Part shown: piece after piece, positions 1 to 6,275 of the stretch
Layout: each line of letters starts with the position of its first letter
Position numbering within the stretch: position 1 is the stretch's first letter
DNA from: JACRCE01 sp038043305
Lineage (GTDB): Bacteria; Desulfobacterota; GWC2-55-46
DNA length: 9,266 nt
Direction of reading: 5' to 3'
Assembly (NCBI GenBank): GCA_038043305.1
Contig: JBBTCG010000028.1
Span: 1 to 9,266, forward strand
Notes under the pieces: model-generated
Database searches by the model: none
What the model saw: only the letters and a program-made list of their open reading frames with translations
What the model was told of the DNA's origin: nothing
Position numbers and translations under genes: made by a program

Positions 1-1
1 C

Positions 2-478
2 GAGACCAACGGGAAGTACTACTGGTTCGTTGACGACGCGGCGTTTGACCGCATGTTGTCTGATGGAGAGTTCCTTGAATGCGCCGACGTGTTCGGCAAG
101 CGTTACGGCACGTCGAAAAAAGACCTTGATACGCTTTTGAAGGCTGGCTCTGACGTGCTCCTTGAGATAGACGTTCAGGGCGCGCTGAACCTGAGAAAGA
201 CGCTGAACAAGGGCGCGTATATATTCATCCTTCCGCCGTCCATCAAGGTTTGCGAGGACAGGCTTAAATCCCGCAGCTCGGAAGAGCCAGAGGAGATACA
301 AAGAAGGCTCAAGATAGCGGTTGAGGAGATAAAACGCGCCGTTGACTATGATTACGTCATCGTCAACAACGACCTTGAGGCCGCCTTTGAAAGGCTCAAG
401 GCCGTTATGATTGCCGAGAAGGCAAGGACAGTGAATATGTCCGGCGCTGTGGAAGGGTTGTTGGCCGACGTTCGTTAA
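2..478 (+). CDS. gmk: Guanylate kinase, 5'-truncated by the window edge
   Basis: Guanylate kinase phosphorylates GMP (and dGMP) to GDP with ATP in the cytoplasm, the essential step between GMP and GTP or ppGpp synthesis. The reading frame is open from base 2, giving 158 residues. Bacterial Gmk is about 205 residues, so roughly 45-50 N-terminal residues including the Walker A P-loop lie outside the window. Visible family features, in order, are the GMP-binding stretch with GEFLE and YGT, the EIDVQGA strand, the lid with an arginine-rich RLKSRSSEE segment followed by EIQRRL, and the C-terminal YDYVIVNNDLE. An in-frame ATG at base 53 lies inside the conserved GMP-binding domain and is not the real start. 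rpoZ follows after 32 nt, a common bacterial pairing. Identity is very secure; the start cannot be seen. Confidence 0.97.
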   Translation, partial: ETNGKYYWFVDDAAFDRMLSDGEFLECADVFGKRYGTSKKDLDTLLKAGSDVLLEIDVQGALNLRKTLNKGAYIFILPPSIKVCEDRLKSRSSEEPEEIQRRLKIAVEEIKRAVDYDYVIVNNDLEAAFERLKAVMIAEKARTVNMSGAVEGLLADVR

Positions 479-510
479 AACGTGGATGAATATAAAAGGA
501 GGCTTCATAG

Positions 511-726
511 ATGGCAAGGATTACGATAGAGGACTGTCTTGAGAAGGTGCCGAGCAGGTTTGCCCTCGTGCGTATGGCGTCGCTTCGCAGCAGACAGCTT
601 ATGAAGGGCGCGCCGTCCGTCGTAAATACGGGCAATAAGTTCGTCGTTACCGCGCTTAGAGAGATTGCGGCAGGGATCGTTGCCGAGGCGCCGGCGCACA
701 CAAAGGGGTCGAAGAAGGCGGAGTAG
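511..726 (+). CDS. rpoZ: DNA-directed RNA polymerase omega subunit
   Basis: Omega is the small RNA polymerase subunit that latches onto the beta' C-terminus, helps core assembly and, in proteobacteria, forms part of a ppGpp site. The 71-residue product opens with MARITIEDCLEKVPSRFALV and carries the conserved RSRQL, GAPSV and VVTALREIAAG segments, which match the omega family along its whole length. The start at 511 is supported by a consensus AGGAGG at 497-502, spaced 8 nt from the ATG, the strongest Shine-Dalgarno I found in the window. It sits 32 nt after gmk and 29 nt before hrcA on the same strand, with no terminator visible, so it is probably co-transcribed with both. The last dozen residues are charged (KGSKKAE ending) and look like the usual variable tail. 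Confidence 0.97.
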   Translation: MARITIEDCLEKVPSRFALVRMASLRSRQLMKGAPSVVNTGNKFVVTALREIAAGIVAEAPAHTKGSKKAE

Positions 727-755
727 GCGTTTTTGAGCGGAAGCACGGGTTATTG

Positions 756-1787
756 ATGCACTTGAACGAGCGCAACAAAAACATATTGAACGCGGTTCTT
801 GAGGATTACATCCACACCGCCGAGCCTGTCGGGTCAAAGGCGGTTGCGGAGTTGTGCGGCCTTGGACTGAGTCCAGCCACCATCCGCAGCCTTATGGCGG
901 AGCTTGAGTCCCAGGGCTTTCTTATGCAGCCGCACGCCTCCGCAGGCAGGATTCCGACGGAAAAGGCCTTTCGCTTTTACGTTGACGGACTCCCTGAGCC
1001 GCAAGACTTGCCCAAAGGTGATAAGGACGCCCTGCTAAAGGGCTTCGAGTCCTCGTCAGGCGACTATGGGGAGGGTGCGTTCGTCGGCACGGCCAGGTCA
1101 TTGGCCGCGCTTACCGGCTGCGCCTGCCTGATGTTCATGCCGAATAAGGACAACTTTATAATCAAACAGATAAACATCGTCAGGGTTGACGCGGGCAGGG
1201 TTATCGTCATGATGGTCTCCAGTATAGGAGTCGCGCTATCGAAGCTTTTGGATATCGGCGAAGACGAGACAAGCCTTGACATTGAAAAGACCTGTAATTA
1301 TCTCAACTCCATCGCAGGCGGTCTTACCGTGGCCGCGCTCCGCTCCGTTATAGTCGCGGAGATGAGGAAGGAAAAAAACCTTTACGACGAACTTTTGGCA
1401 AAGGCGCTGAGGCTTGGGGCAATGGCGCTTTCGACATCAGCCGCCCAAGACAACGGCCTGTTCGTCGAGGGCAAGCTCAACGTGCTCGGCCAGCCTGAAT
1501 TCAGGGACGATGTCGAGAGAATGAAGACGCTTTTTATGGCCTTTGAGGAGAAGGCATTGCTCGTCAAGATGCTCGACAAAAGCATGGAGGACGGCAAGCT
1601 CCGCACATATCTCGGCTCCGAGAGCATGATCAAGGAGTTCGAGGGGTTGAGCTTTGTAACGTCCGCCTACGGCACCAACACGCGCTCCATCGGCATGCTT
1701 GCCGTTATGGGGCCTGTAAGGATGAACTACTCCAAGGTAATACCGCTGGTCAACTATACCGCAACGCTTCTGAGCAGCGCCTTCTGA
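756..1787 (+). CDS. hrcA: Heat-inducible transcription repressor HrcA
   Basis: HrcA represses chaperone operons by binding the CIRCE inverted repeat; GroEL is known to assist its folding, which couples repression to free chaperonin. The product is 343 residues, the normal length. An N-terminal winged helix-turn-helix covers about residues 5-75, with the signature run SPATIRSLMAELE, then QPHASAGRIPTEKAFRFYVDGL. The C-terminal part ends in the typical AVMGPVRMNYSKVIPLV. The start is the ATG at 756; a TTG directly before it (753) is the other possibility. Only a poor Shine-Dalgarno precedes either (GAGCGG at 735-740), so translation may be weak or coupled to rpoZ. grpE follows after 51 nt. No CIRCE sequence (TTAGCACTC-N9-GAGTGCTAA) is visible in front of hrcA, grpE or dnaJ, so its targets must lie outside this window or use a diverged operator. 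Confidence 0.97.
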   Translation: MHLNERNKNILNAVLEDYIHTAEPVGSKAVAELCGLGLSPATIRSLMAELESQGFLMQPHASAGRIPTEKAFRFYVDGLPEPQDLPKGDKDALLKGFESSSGDYGEGAFVGTARSLAALTGCACLMFMPNKDNFIIKQINIVRVDAGRVIVMMVSSIGVALSKLLDIGEDETSLDIEKTCNYLNSIAGGLTVAALRSVIVAEMRKEKNLYDELLAKALRLGAMALSTSAAQDNGLFVEGKLNVLGQPEFRDDVERMKTLFMAFEEKALLVKMLDKSMEDGKLRTYLGSESMIKEFEGLSFVTSAYGTNTRSIGMLAVMGPVRMNYSKVIPLVNYTATLLSSAF

Positions 1788-1838
1788 CGACGCTTGACTC
1801 CTCCCGCTAACGGAAAAATTTATTAAAATAGGATATAT

Positions 1839-2441
1839 ATGGGGCACGATGCAATGGATAATGACGATAAGGACGTGAGACCGGCTCAGGATGATGAGGG
1901 AACGGACGCTCCATCAGAGGCGTCCAGCATACAGGAAACCCCTGAAGAGGAGTTCATACGGTTGAAGTCCGCGCTTGAGGCAAAGACAAAAGAGGCCGAG
2001 GACAACTACGACAGGTTTTTGCGCGCCCTTGCGGACCTTGAGAATTATAGGAAGAGGTGCGACAGGGAAAAGGCCGACGCCATCAACTTCGCCAACGAGA
2101 ACCTGATTGCCGACGTCCTGCCGGTAATTGACAACTTCGACAGGGCGCTTGAGCACGCTCAAAGCGCGGACGCGCTTTCTTCCCTAAGGGAAGGCGTAAC
2201 GCTTACGATTGGACAGGTGTTGGCCGCGCTCGGCAAATACGGCCTTGTCGAGGTAAAGGCCGATGGCGAGAGGTTTGATCCCGTGTTTCATCACGCCATC
2301 AGCCACGACGAAGGGGACGGGGCGGGCGAGGACGTAGTGACGAAGGTGTTTCAGAAAGGTTATACGCTCAAGGGACGGCTCCTCAGGCCCGCGATGGTGG
2401 CCGTCTCAAAAAGAAAGGTTGAAAACGAACAGGTGCATTGA
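1839..2441 (+). CDS. grpE: Nucleotide exchange factor GrpE
   Basis: GrpE is the cytoplasmic nucleotide exchange factor that releases ADP from DnaK. The 200-residue product has an acidic, low-complexity N-terminus (about residues 1-40), a long coiled-coil region (about 38-90, including RFLRALADLENYRKR) that should form the dimer stalk, and a C-terminal beta domain carrying the family signature: FDPVFHHAI at 147-155 and GYTLKGRLLRPAMVAV at 174-189. Two starts are possible. ATG 1839 follows AGGA at 1830-1833 (5-nt spacing). ATG 1854, five codons in, follows GGGG at 1841-1844. The first is reported; both give a complete protein. The TGA stop shares its last base with the dnaJ ATG (TGATG), so translation is probably coupled. 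Unusually, dnaK is not between them. Confidence 0.97.
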   Translation: MGHDAMDNDDKDVRPAQDDEGTDAPSEASSIQETPEEEFIRLKSALEAKTKEAEDNYDRFLRALADLENYRKRCDREKADAINFANENLIADVLPVIDNFDRALEHAQSADALSSLREGVTLTIGQVLAALGKYGLVEVKADGERFDPVFHHAISHDEGDGAGEDVVTKVFQKGYTLKGRLLRPAMVAVSKRKVENEQVH

Positions 2442-3544
2442 TGGACAACAAAGACTATTATGCGATACTTGGCGTTGACAGGGGCGCATCCGACGATGAG
2501 ATAAAAAAGGCATACAGGCGGCTCGCGCATGAATCTCATCCCGACAAGCACAGCGGTAACAAGGACGTTGAGGAGAGGTTCAAACTCATAAACGCGGCCT
2601 ATGAAACCCTTAAAGATGCGGGCAAACGCGCCAACTATGACAGGTTCGGCGCTCAAGGCGCAGGCGTCGGCGCCGGTTACAGGGACGCCGGTTACGGAGC
2701 GGACTTTCAAGACCTGTTCGGCGAGGTGTTCACCGACTTTTTCGGAGGCGGGCGGGGAAGACAGCGTTCGGAGCGCGGGGACGACCTCAGATACGATATG
2801 GAGATAAGCTTTGACGAGGCGGCCTTTGGCGCTGAAAAGACGGTCAAGATTCCCAAGACAATAACCTGCGCCCCGTGCTCAGGAGTCGGCGCAATGCCCG
2901 GCACTCAGCCCGTGGTCTGCCCGTCATGCAGGGGCACAGGACAGGCGCGCATACAGCAGGGCTTTTTCAGCATCTCAAGGCCGTGCGGCCAGTGCTCGGC
3001 GACAGGCCGGGTGATAAAAGAGCCGTGTCATGAGTGCGCCGGGGCTGGAAGGGTCAGGATTACCAACACCCTTACGGTAAAGATTCCGCCGGGGGTGGAC
3101 GTTGGTTCGAGATTAAGGATAGCGGGCGAGGGCGACCACGGGGCAAGGGGCGGCGCTCCGGGAGACCTGTACATCTTCCTTGGCGTGAGGCCGCATCCTA
3201 TATTCAAGCGGGACAACGACGACACCATCTGCGAGGTGCCTATAAGCATCACGCAGGCCGCGCTTGGCGCGGAGATAGACGTGCCGTCGCTCGAAGGCTC
3301 CGTTAAACTCAAGGTGCCGCCGGGGACGCAGTCGGGCAAGGTCTTTCGCCTCAAGGGCAAGGGCATCGCCTCGGTGCATTCCGGAAGGCGCGGGGACGCA
3401 AGGGTGATTGTCAGCGTAGAGACGCCAACCAAGCTCGACAAAAGACAGCGGGAGCTTCTTGAGGAGTTCGCAAGCATAAGCGGCGAGGATACGACCCCGC
3501 TCAAGAAAAACTTTTTCTCGAAGGTGAGGGAAATATTGCAATGA
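2441..3544 (+). CDS. dnaJ: Chaperone protein DnaJ (Hsp40, type I)
   Basis: DnaJ delivers unfolded clients to DnaK and triggers its ATPase. The 367-residue product has the full class I layout. The J domain (about 4-69) carries HPD at 33-35. A Gly/Phe-rich linker runs about 70-108. The zinc-binding domain has four cysteine pairs (C143/C146, C160/C163, C182/C185, C196/C199), followed by the C-terminal substrate-binding and dimerisation domains with KIPPGVDVGSRLRIAGEGD near 214-232. The third zinc repeat reads CGQCSATG, with Ala where the CxxCxGxG repeat normally has Gly; the cysteines are intact. The start is the ATG at 2441, overlapping the grpE stop by one base; a TTG one codon upstream at 2438 is a weaker option. 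The downstream gene overlaps this stop by 4 nt. No frameshift or truncation is seen. Confidence 0.98.
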   Translation: MDNKDYYAILGVDRGASDDEIKKAYRRLAHESHPDKHSGNKDVEERFKLINAAYETLKDAGKRANYDRFGAQGAGVGAGYRDAGYGADFQDLFGEVFTDFFGGGRGRQRSERGDDLRYDMEISFDEAAFGAEKTVKIPKTITCAPCSGVGAMPGTQPVVCPSCRGTGQARIQQGFFSISRPCGQCSATGRVIKEPCHECAGAGRVRITNTLTVKIPPGVDVGSRLRIAGEGDHGARGGAPGDLYIFLGVRPHPIFKRDNDDTICEVPISITQAALGAEIDVPSLEGSVKLKVPPGTQSGKVFRLKGKGIASVHSGRRGDARVIVSVETPTKLDKRQRELLEEFASISGEDTTPLKKNFFSKVREILQ

Positions 3545-5181
3545 TGTTTTTTAGGTTTTTTCAGCGCCTTCTTGGCGCGCGCGGCCTTAGCGCACGGAAG
3601 GCGTTGCTCACGACAGTCCTGTTTGCGGCGTTCGGCCTTATGTCCGCGTTTGCCTCCCATTCGATTGCCCAGCCGGGTCAGGAGTCGCCGGATGACCTTG
3701 ACGCCATATACGAGCGCCTTGAGACGCGCGGCTACGACAAGGCAACGTTTGCCCTGCTTGAGCGGTACGTTGCGGGCAACGGCGCCGGCGTTGACGAGGC
3801 GCTTATGACGCTTGGCCGCAGATATGAAACGCTAAAGGCGCACGACAAGGCGGCCGGGGCGTTTGCAAGGGTCATCGCCGAGTTCCAAGCAAGCCCATTG
3901 AGGTCCGAGGCGCTTTTAGGGCTTGGCGCGTTAAGGTACAGGACTGGCCGCGCCCAAGAGGCTCTATCGCTTCTCAAGTCAGTTGCCTCGTCAACTGATG
4001 CTCCGGCGCTTGTCAGGGCAAAGGCTAAGTTGCTCGTTAAGGAGATTGAAAAGGCGGCGTATATCGAGACCTCCGGCGGCCACGGCAAGGCTGCGGCCAT
4101 TGGCGCGCTTTTGCCGATGAAGGGCGCTTACGCCCGGTTCGGTGACGACGCGCTCAAGGGGATACTCCTTGCGGCCAACGTGTTCGGCGCCTCGCCGGAG
4201 AGCGCTGGCAACGAGGTTATCTTAAAGGATGCAGGCGAGGGCGGCGCGGGAGCGATTAGCGCTATGGCCGCGCTCGCCTCTGACGCGAGGGTCGCCGGCG
4301 TCATAGGCCCTCTTTCAAGCGCAAGCGCCTCAGAGGCCGCGCGCTCAAGCGAGGCGTCCGGCATCTCCATGATGGCCCTGTCTCAGAAGGAGATGCCCTT
4401 TGATGCGCGAGGTTACGTGTTCAGGAACTTCCCGACGCTTGATGACCAGGCCGCCGCCATCGTAGACTATTCATGCAGGAAGGGGAACAAGACGCATGTA
4501 ATATTGTATCCGCAGAACAATTACGGCGTTGAGCTGGCCAGGCTTTTTGCAAAGGAGGCGGCCAAATGCGGGGCTTCCATCGTGGCCGAAGCCGGGTATA
4601 AGCCCGGCACAACGGACTTCGGCCAGATTATACGACAGGCGTTCGGCGTCAAGGTGAAGGAGAGGAAGGAAGGGAGACGGCAGATCAGGGAGTATATCCC
4701 TTCGGTAAAGGCCGACGCCCTGTTCATACCGGATAGTTACGAGTCAATCGGTCTGATCGCGCCGTATCTTGAGTATCACAGCATAAAGGACGTGCGGCTT
4801 CTCGGCACAAGCGCGTGGAATTCGTCGTCCCTTGCCGCGCTTGGGGGCAAGCACGTCGAGGGCGCCGTGTTCGTGGACGGTTTCTTCGCCGGAAGTACAA
4901 GACCTGAGACCGTGGAGTTTGTACGCCTCTTCAAGGAGACTTACGGGACGGAGCCGGGCGCGCTTGAGGCCCATGCCTACGACGGCGCGCGGATGCTCAT
5001 TGCGGCAATGCAGGGTGCGTCATCGGAAGGGGATGGAAATAGAAGGGCCGTCAAAGACGCCCTTATCGCGGTTAAGGGATTCAGGGGCGCAACCGGGGAT
5101 ATCTCTTTTGTAAACGGAGAGGCGCGGAAAAAACTGTTCGTTTTGACGATAAAAGGCGGACGGATAGTGGAGATGGACTGA
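3541..5181 (+). CDS. Secreted TPR plus type I periplasmic-binding-fold protein, LpoA/LivJ-like
   Basis: The product is a predicted exported protein of 546 residues. A basic start is followed by a hydrophobic segment (about 20-38, ALLTTVLFAAFGLMSAFA) and Ala-rich candidate cleavage sites around 39-44. There is no lipobox cysteine, so this looks like a classical signal peptide rather than a lipoprotein. Residues about 50-175 are helical and TPR-like (for example a repeat centred on EALLGLGALRYRTGRAQEALSLL). From about 185 a periplasmic-binding-protein fold begins with IGALLPMKGAYARFGDDALKGILLAANVF, typical of the LivJ/Peripla_BP_6 family. The TPR plus PBP-like architecture matches proteins annotated as penicillin-binding-protein activators (LpoA-like), but no permease or ATPase genes adjoin it and no penicillin-binding protein is present, so the function stays open. 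ATG 3541 overlaps the dnaJ stop by 4 nt; ATG 3544 is equally possible. moaC starts 1 nt after its stop. Confidence 0.8.
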   Translation: MMFFRFFQRLLGARGLSARKALLTTVLFAAFGLMSAFASHSIAQPGQESPDDLDAIYERLETRGYDKATFALLERYVAGNGAGVDEALMTLGRRYETLKAHDKAAGAFARVIAEFQASPLRSEALLGLGALRYRTGRAQEALSLLKSVASSTDAPALVRAKAKLLVKEIEKAAYIETSGGHGKAAAIGALLPMKGAYARFGDDALKGILLAANVFGASPESAGNEVILKDAGEGGAGAISAMAALASDARVAGVIGPLSSASASEAARSSEASGISMMALSQKEMPFDARGYVFRNFPTLDDQAAAIVDYSCRKGNKTHVILYPQNNYGVELARLFAKEAAKCGASIVAEAGYKPGTTDFGQIIRQAFGVKVKERKEGRRQIREYIPSVKADALFIPDSYESIGLIAPYLEYHSIKDVRLLGTSAWNSSSLAALGGKHVEGAVFVDGFFAGSTRPETVEFVRLFKETYGTEPGALEAHAYDGARMLIAAMQGASSEGDGNRRAVKDALIAVKGFRGATGDISFVNGEARKKLFVLTIKGGRIVEMD

Positions 5182-5182
5182 C

Positions 5183-5659
5183 ATGGCGCTTAACCACATT
5201 GACGACAAAGGCAAGGCCAGGATGGTGGACGTTACGGACAAGGGCGTAACCGACAGGACTGCCGTTGCCAAGGGCGCGGTCAGGATGAAGCGGGAGACCC
5301 TTGACCTTATACTTGCCAATGAGGTGAAGAAGGGCGACGTGCTTGCCGTTGCGAGGCTTGCGGGCATAATGGCCGCAAAGAAGACAGGGGAGATTATTCC
5401 GCTTTGTCATCCGCTTAACCTTACGTCCGTTGAGGTGGAGTTTGCCACGCTCAAGGAACTTCCGGGGGTTGAGATAACCGCGACGGCAAAGGTGAGCGGA
5501 AAGACGGGCGTGGAGATGGAGGCGCTTACCGCCGTGTCCGTTGCGGCGCTTACCGTCTATGACATGTGCAAGGCGGTTGACAAGGAGATGGAAGTGATTG
5601 CCATAAGGCTCGTCAAAAAAACAGGCGGCAGGAGCGGCGAGTTCGTAAGGACAAATTAG
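5183..5659 (+). CDS. moaC: Cyclic pyranopterin monophosphate synthase MoaC
   Basis: MoaC converts 3',8-cyclo-7,8-dihydro-GTP, made by MoaA, into cyclic pyranopterin monophosphate, the second step of molybdenum cofactor synthesis. The 158-residue protein has the normal length and all signatures: MVDVTDKGVTDRTA near the N-terminus, KKTGEIIPLCHPL at 66-78, and KTGVEMEALTAVSVAALTVYDMCKAVDK at 107-132. Residues matching the E. coli catalytic set (K51, H77, D128, K131) appear as K50, H76, D127 and K130. The ATG lies 1 nt after the upstream stop with no obvious Shine-Dalgarno beyond GGAGATGGAC in that gene's end, so coupling is likely. No other molybdenum cofactor gene is present here. It is the last gene of the long unit; a promoter for dksA begins immediately after its stop. 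Confidence 0.97.
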   Translation: MALNHIDDKGKARMVDVTDKGVTDRTAVAKGAVRMKRETLDLILANEVKKGDVLAVARLAGIMAAKKTGEIIPLCHPLNLTSVEVEFATLKELPGVEITATAKVSGKTGVEMEALTAVSVAALTVYDMCKAVDKEMEVIAIRLVKKTGGRSGEFVRTN

Positions 5660-5662
5660 TTG

Positions 5663-5692
5663 TTTACACGGCCTTGTTCAGTCGTGTATAAT
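5663..5692 (+). promoter_or_regulatory. Sigma70-like promoter for dksA
   Basis: A TTTACA -35 element (5663-5668) and a perfect TATAAT -10 element (5687-5692) are separated by 18 bp. They start only 3 nt after the moaC stop. A transcription start 7 nt past the -10 would fall at about 5697-5700, directly against the dksA ATG at 5701. The elements also lie within a short inverted repeat, TACACG (5665-5670) and CGTGTA (5683-5688), with 12 nt between the arms. The promoter is inferred from sequence match only. Confidence 0.7.
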
Positions 5693-5700
5693 TATCAGTT

Positions 5701-6069
5701 ATGGACACGGCTAAACGCGAGCAATTCAGACATGTGCTCCACGAAAAATTGGAAGAACTGTTAAGCGGCGCTGAAAAGGCGGTGAGCGGCATGAGCGGGT
5801 CAAAGGAAGAGAACTTCCCGGACCCGACGGACAGGGCCGCGCATGAGACGGACAGGAACTTTCTCCTGAGGGTAAAGGACAGGGAAAGAAGGCTCATCAC
5901 CAAGATAAACGAGGCCATCCAGAGGATAGACGACGGCAGCTACGGTATGTGCGAGTTGTGCGGCGAGGATATATCCGAGAAAAGACTGATGGCGCGCCCC
6001 GTAACGACCTGCTGCATAGCCTGCAAGACCGAAGAGGAAGAGCAGGAAAAGAGCAGGGGCACAGTCTGA
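5701..6069 (+). CDS. dksA: RNA polymerase-binding transcription factor DksA
   Basis: DksA enters the RNA polymerase secondary channel and, with ppGpp, changes initiation at rRNA and amino-acid promoters. The 122-residue product has a coiled coil (about 5-75) whose tip carries NFPDPTDRAA. This contains the DxxDxA motif (D41, D44, A46) that corresponds to D71, D74 and A76 of E. coli DksA and is needed for activity. A C4 zinc finger follows: C84, C87, C105, C108, with an extra cysteine at 104. The E. coli protein is 151 residues; the difference is mostly a shorter N-terminus. The ATG at 5701 is favoured because the coil starts right after it, yet no Shine-Dalgarno is visible and the promoter leaves essentially no 5' leader. 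An intrinsic terminator follows 58 nt after the stop, so this is probably a monocistronic gene. Confidence 0.95.
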   Translation: MDTAKREQFRHVLHEKLEELLSGAEKAVSGMSGSKEENFPDPTDRAAHETDRNFLLRVKDRERRLITKINEAIQRIDDGSYGMCELCGEDISEKRLMARPVTTCCIACKTEEEEQEKSRGTV

Positions 6070-6127
6070 CGCCGGTTACTTGACCACGAACAGGTATTGG
6101 AAGTAAGTCGCATCGGCTCATGCACCC

Positions 6128-6149
6128 AAGTCCGTAAAGGACTTTTTTT
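6128..6149 (+). terminator. Rho-independent terminator after dksA
   Basis: AAGTCC (6128-6133) and GGACTT (6139-6144) form a 6-bp perfect stem around the 5-nt loop GTAAA and run into seven consecutive Ts (6143-6149). This is the clearest intrinsic terminator in the window. It separates dksA from galT. The stretch between the dksA stop (6069) and this stem shows no open reading frame or motif that I could name. Confidence 0.85.
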
Positions 6150-6165
6150 GTTTCTGGTACGCTGG

Positions 6166-6186
6166 GTTTTTGTCGACGACTGAATG
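6166..6186 (+). repeat. Direct repeat, copy 1, upstream of galT
   Basis: This 21-bp unit has a five-T run flanked by G, then a variable pyrimidine (T at 6173) and the core CGACGACTGAATG. It matches copy 2 at 6229-6249 in 20 of 21 positions. It lies between the dksA terminator and galT, outside any gene. A perfect 10-bp palindrome, ACGTATACGT (6192-6201), follows 5 nt downstream. Confidence 0.8.
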
Positions 6187-6228
6187 TTTACACGTATACG
6201 TTTCACGGTAACGGCTTACGGTCTTTCA

Positions 6229-6249
6229 GTTTTTGCCGACGACTGAATG
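6229..6249 (+). repeat. Direct repeat, copy 2, next to the galT leader
   Basis: This is the second copy of the 21-bp unit, identical to copy 1 except for C instead of T at 6236. The two copies start exactly 63 bp apart, about six turns of B-DNA, so a protein bound to both would sit on one face. CATAAT (6250-6255), a possible -10 element, abuts this copy, but no convincing -35 is spaced correctly. A role as operator is inference only. Confidence 0.8.
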
Positions 6250-6275
6250 CATAATAGTACACGAGGGATTCCAAT

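Noticed and set aside
1794..1829. Possible promoter in front of grpE (TTGACT at 1794-1799, TAAAAT at 1824-1829)
   Set aside because: The spacer is 24 bp, far too long. Nearer -10 candidates match poorly and no heat-shock-type -10 is present, so I did not annotate it.
3028..3660. Long open frame on the - strand across dnaJ (210 codons)
   Set aside because: It is a shadow of dnaJ and the start of the next gene. The + strand frame has a complete recognised protein, and the antisense translation has no recognisable domain.
6170..6200. Promoter candidate TTGTCG (6170-6175) with TATACG (6195-6200) upstream of galT
   Set aside because: The 19-bp spacer and two mismatched hexamers are too weak; the region is AT-rich enough for chance matches.
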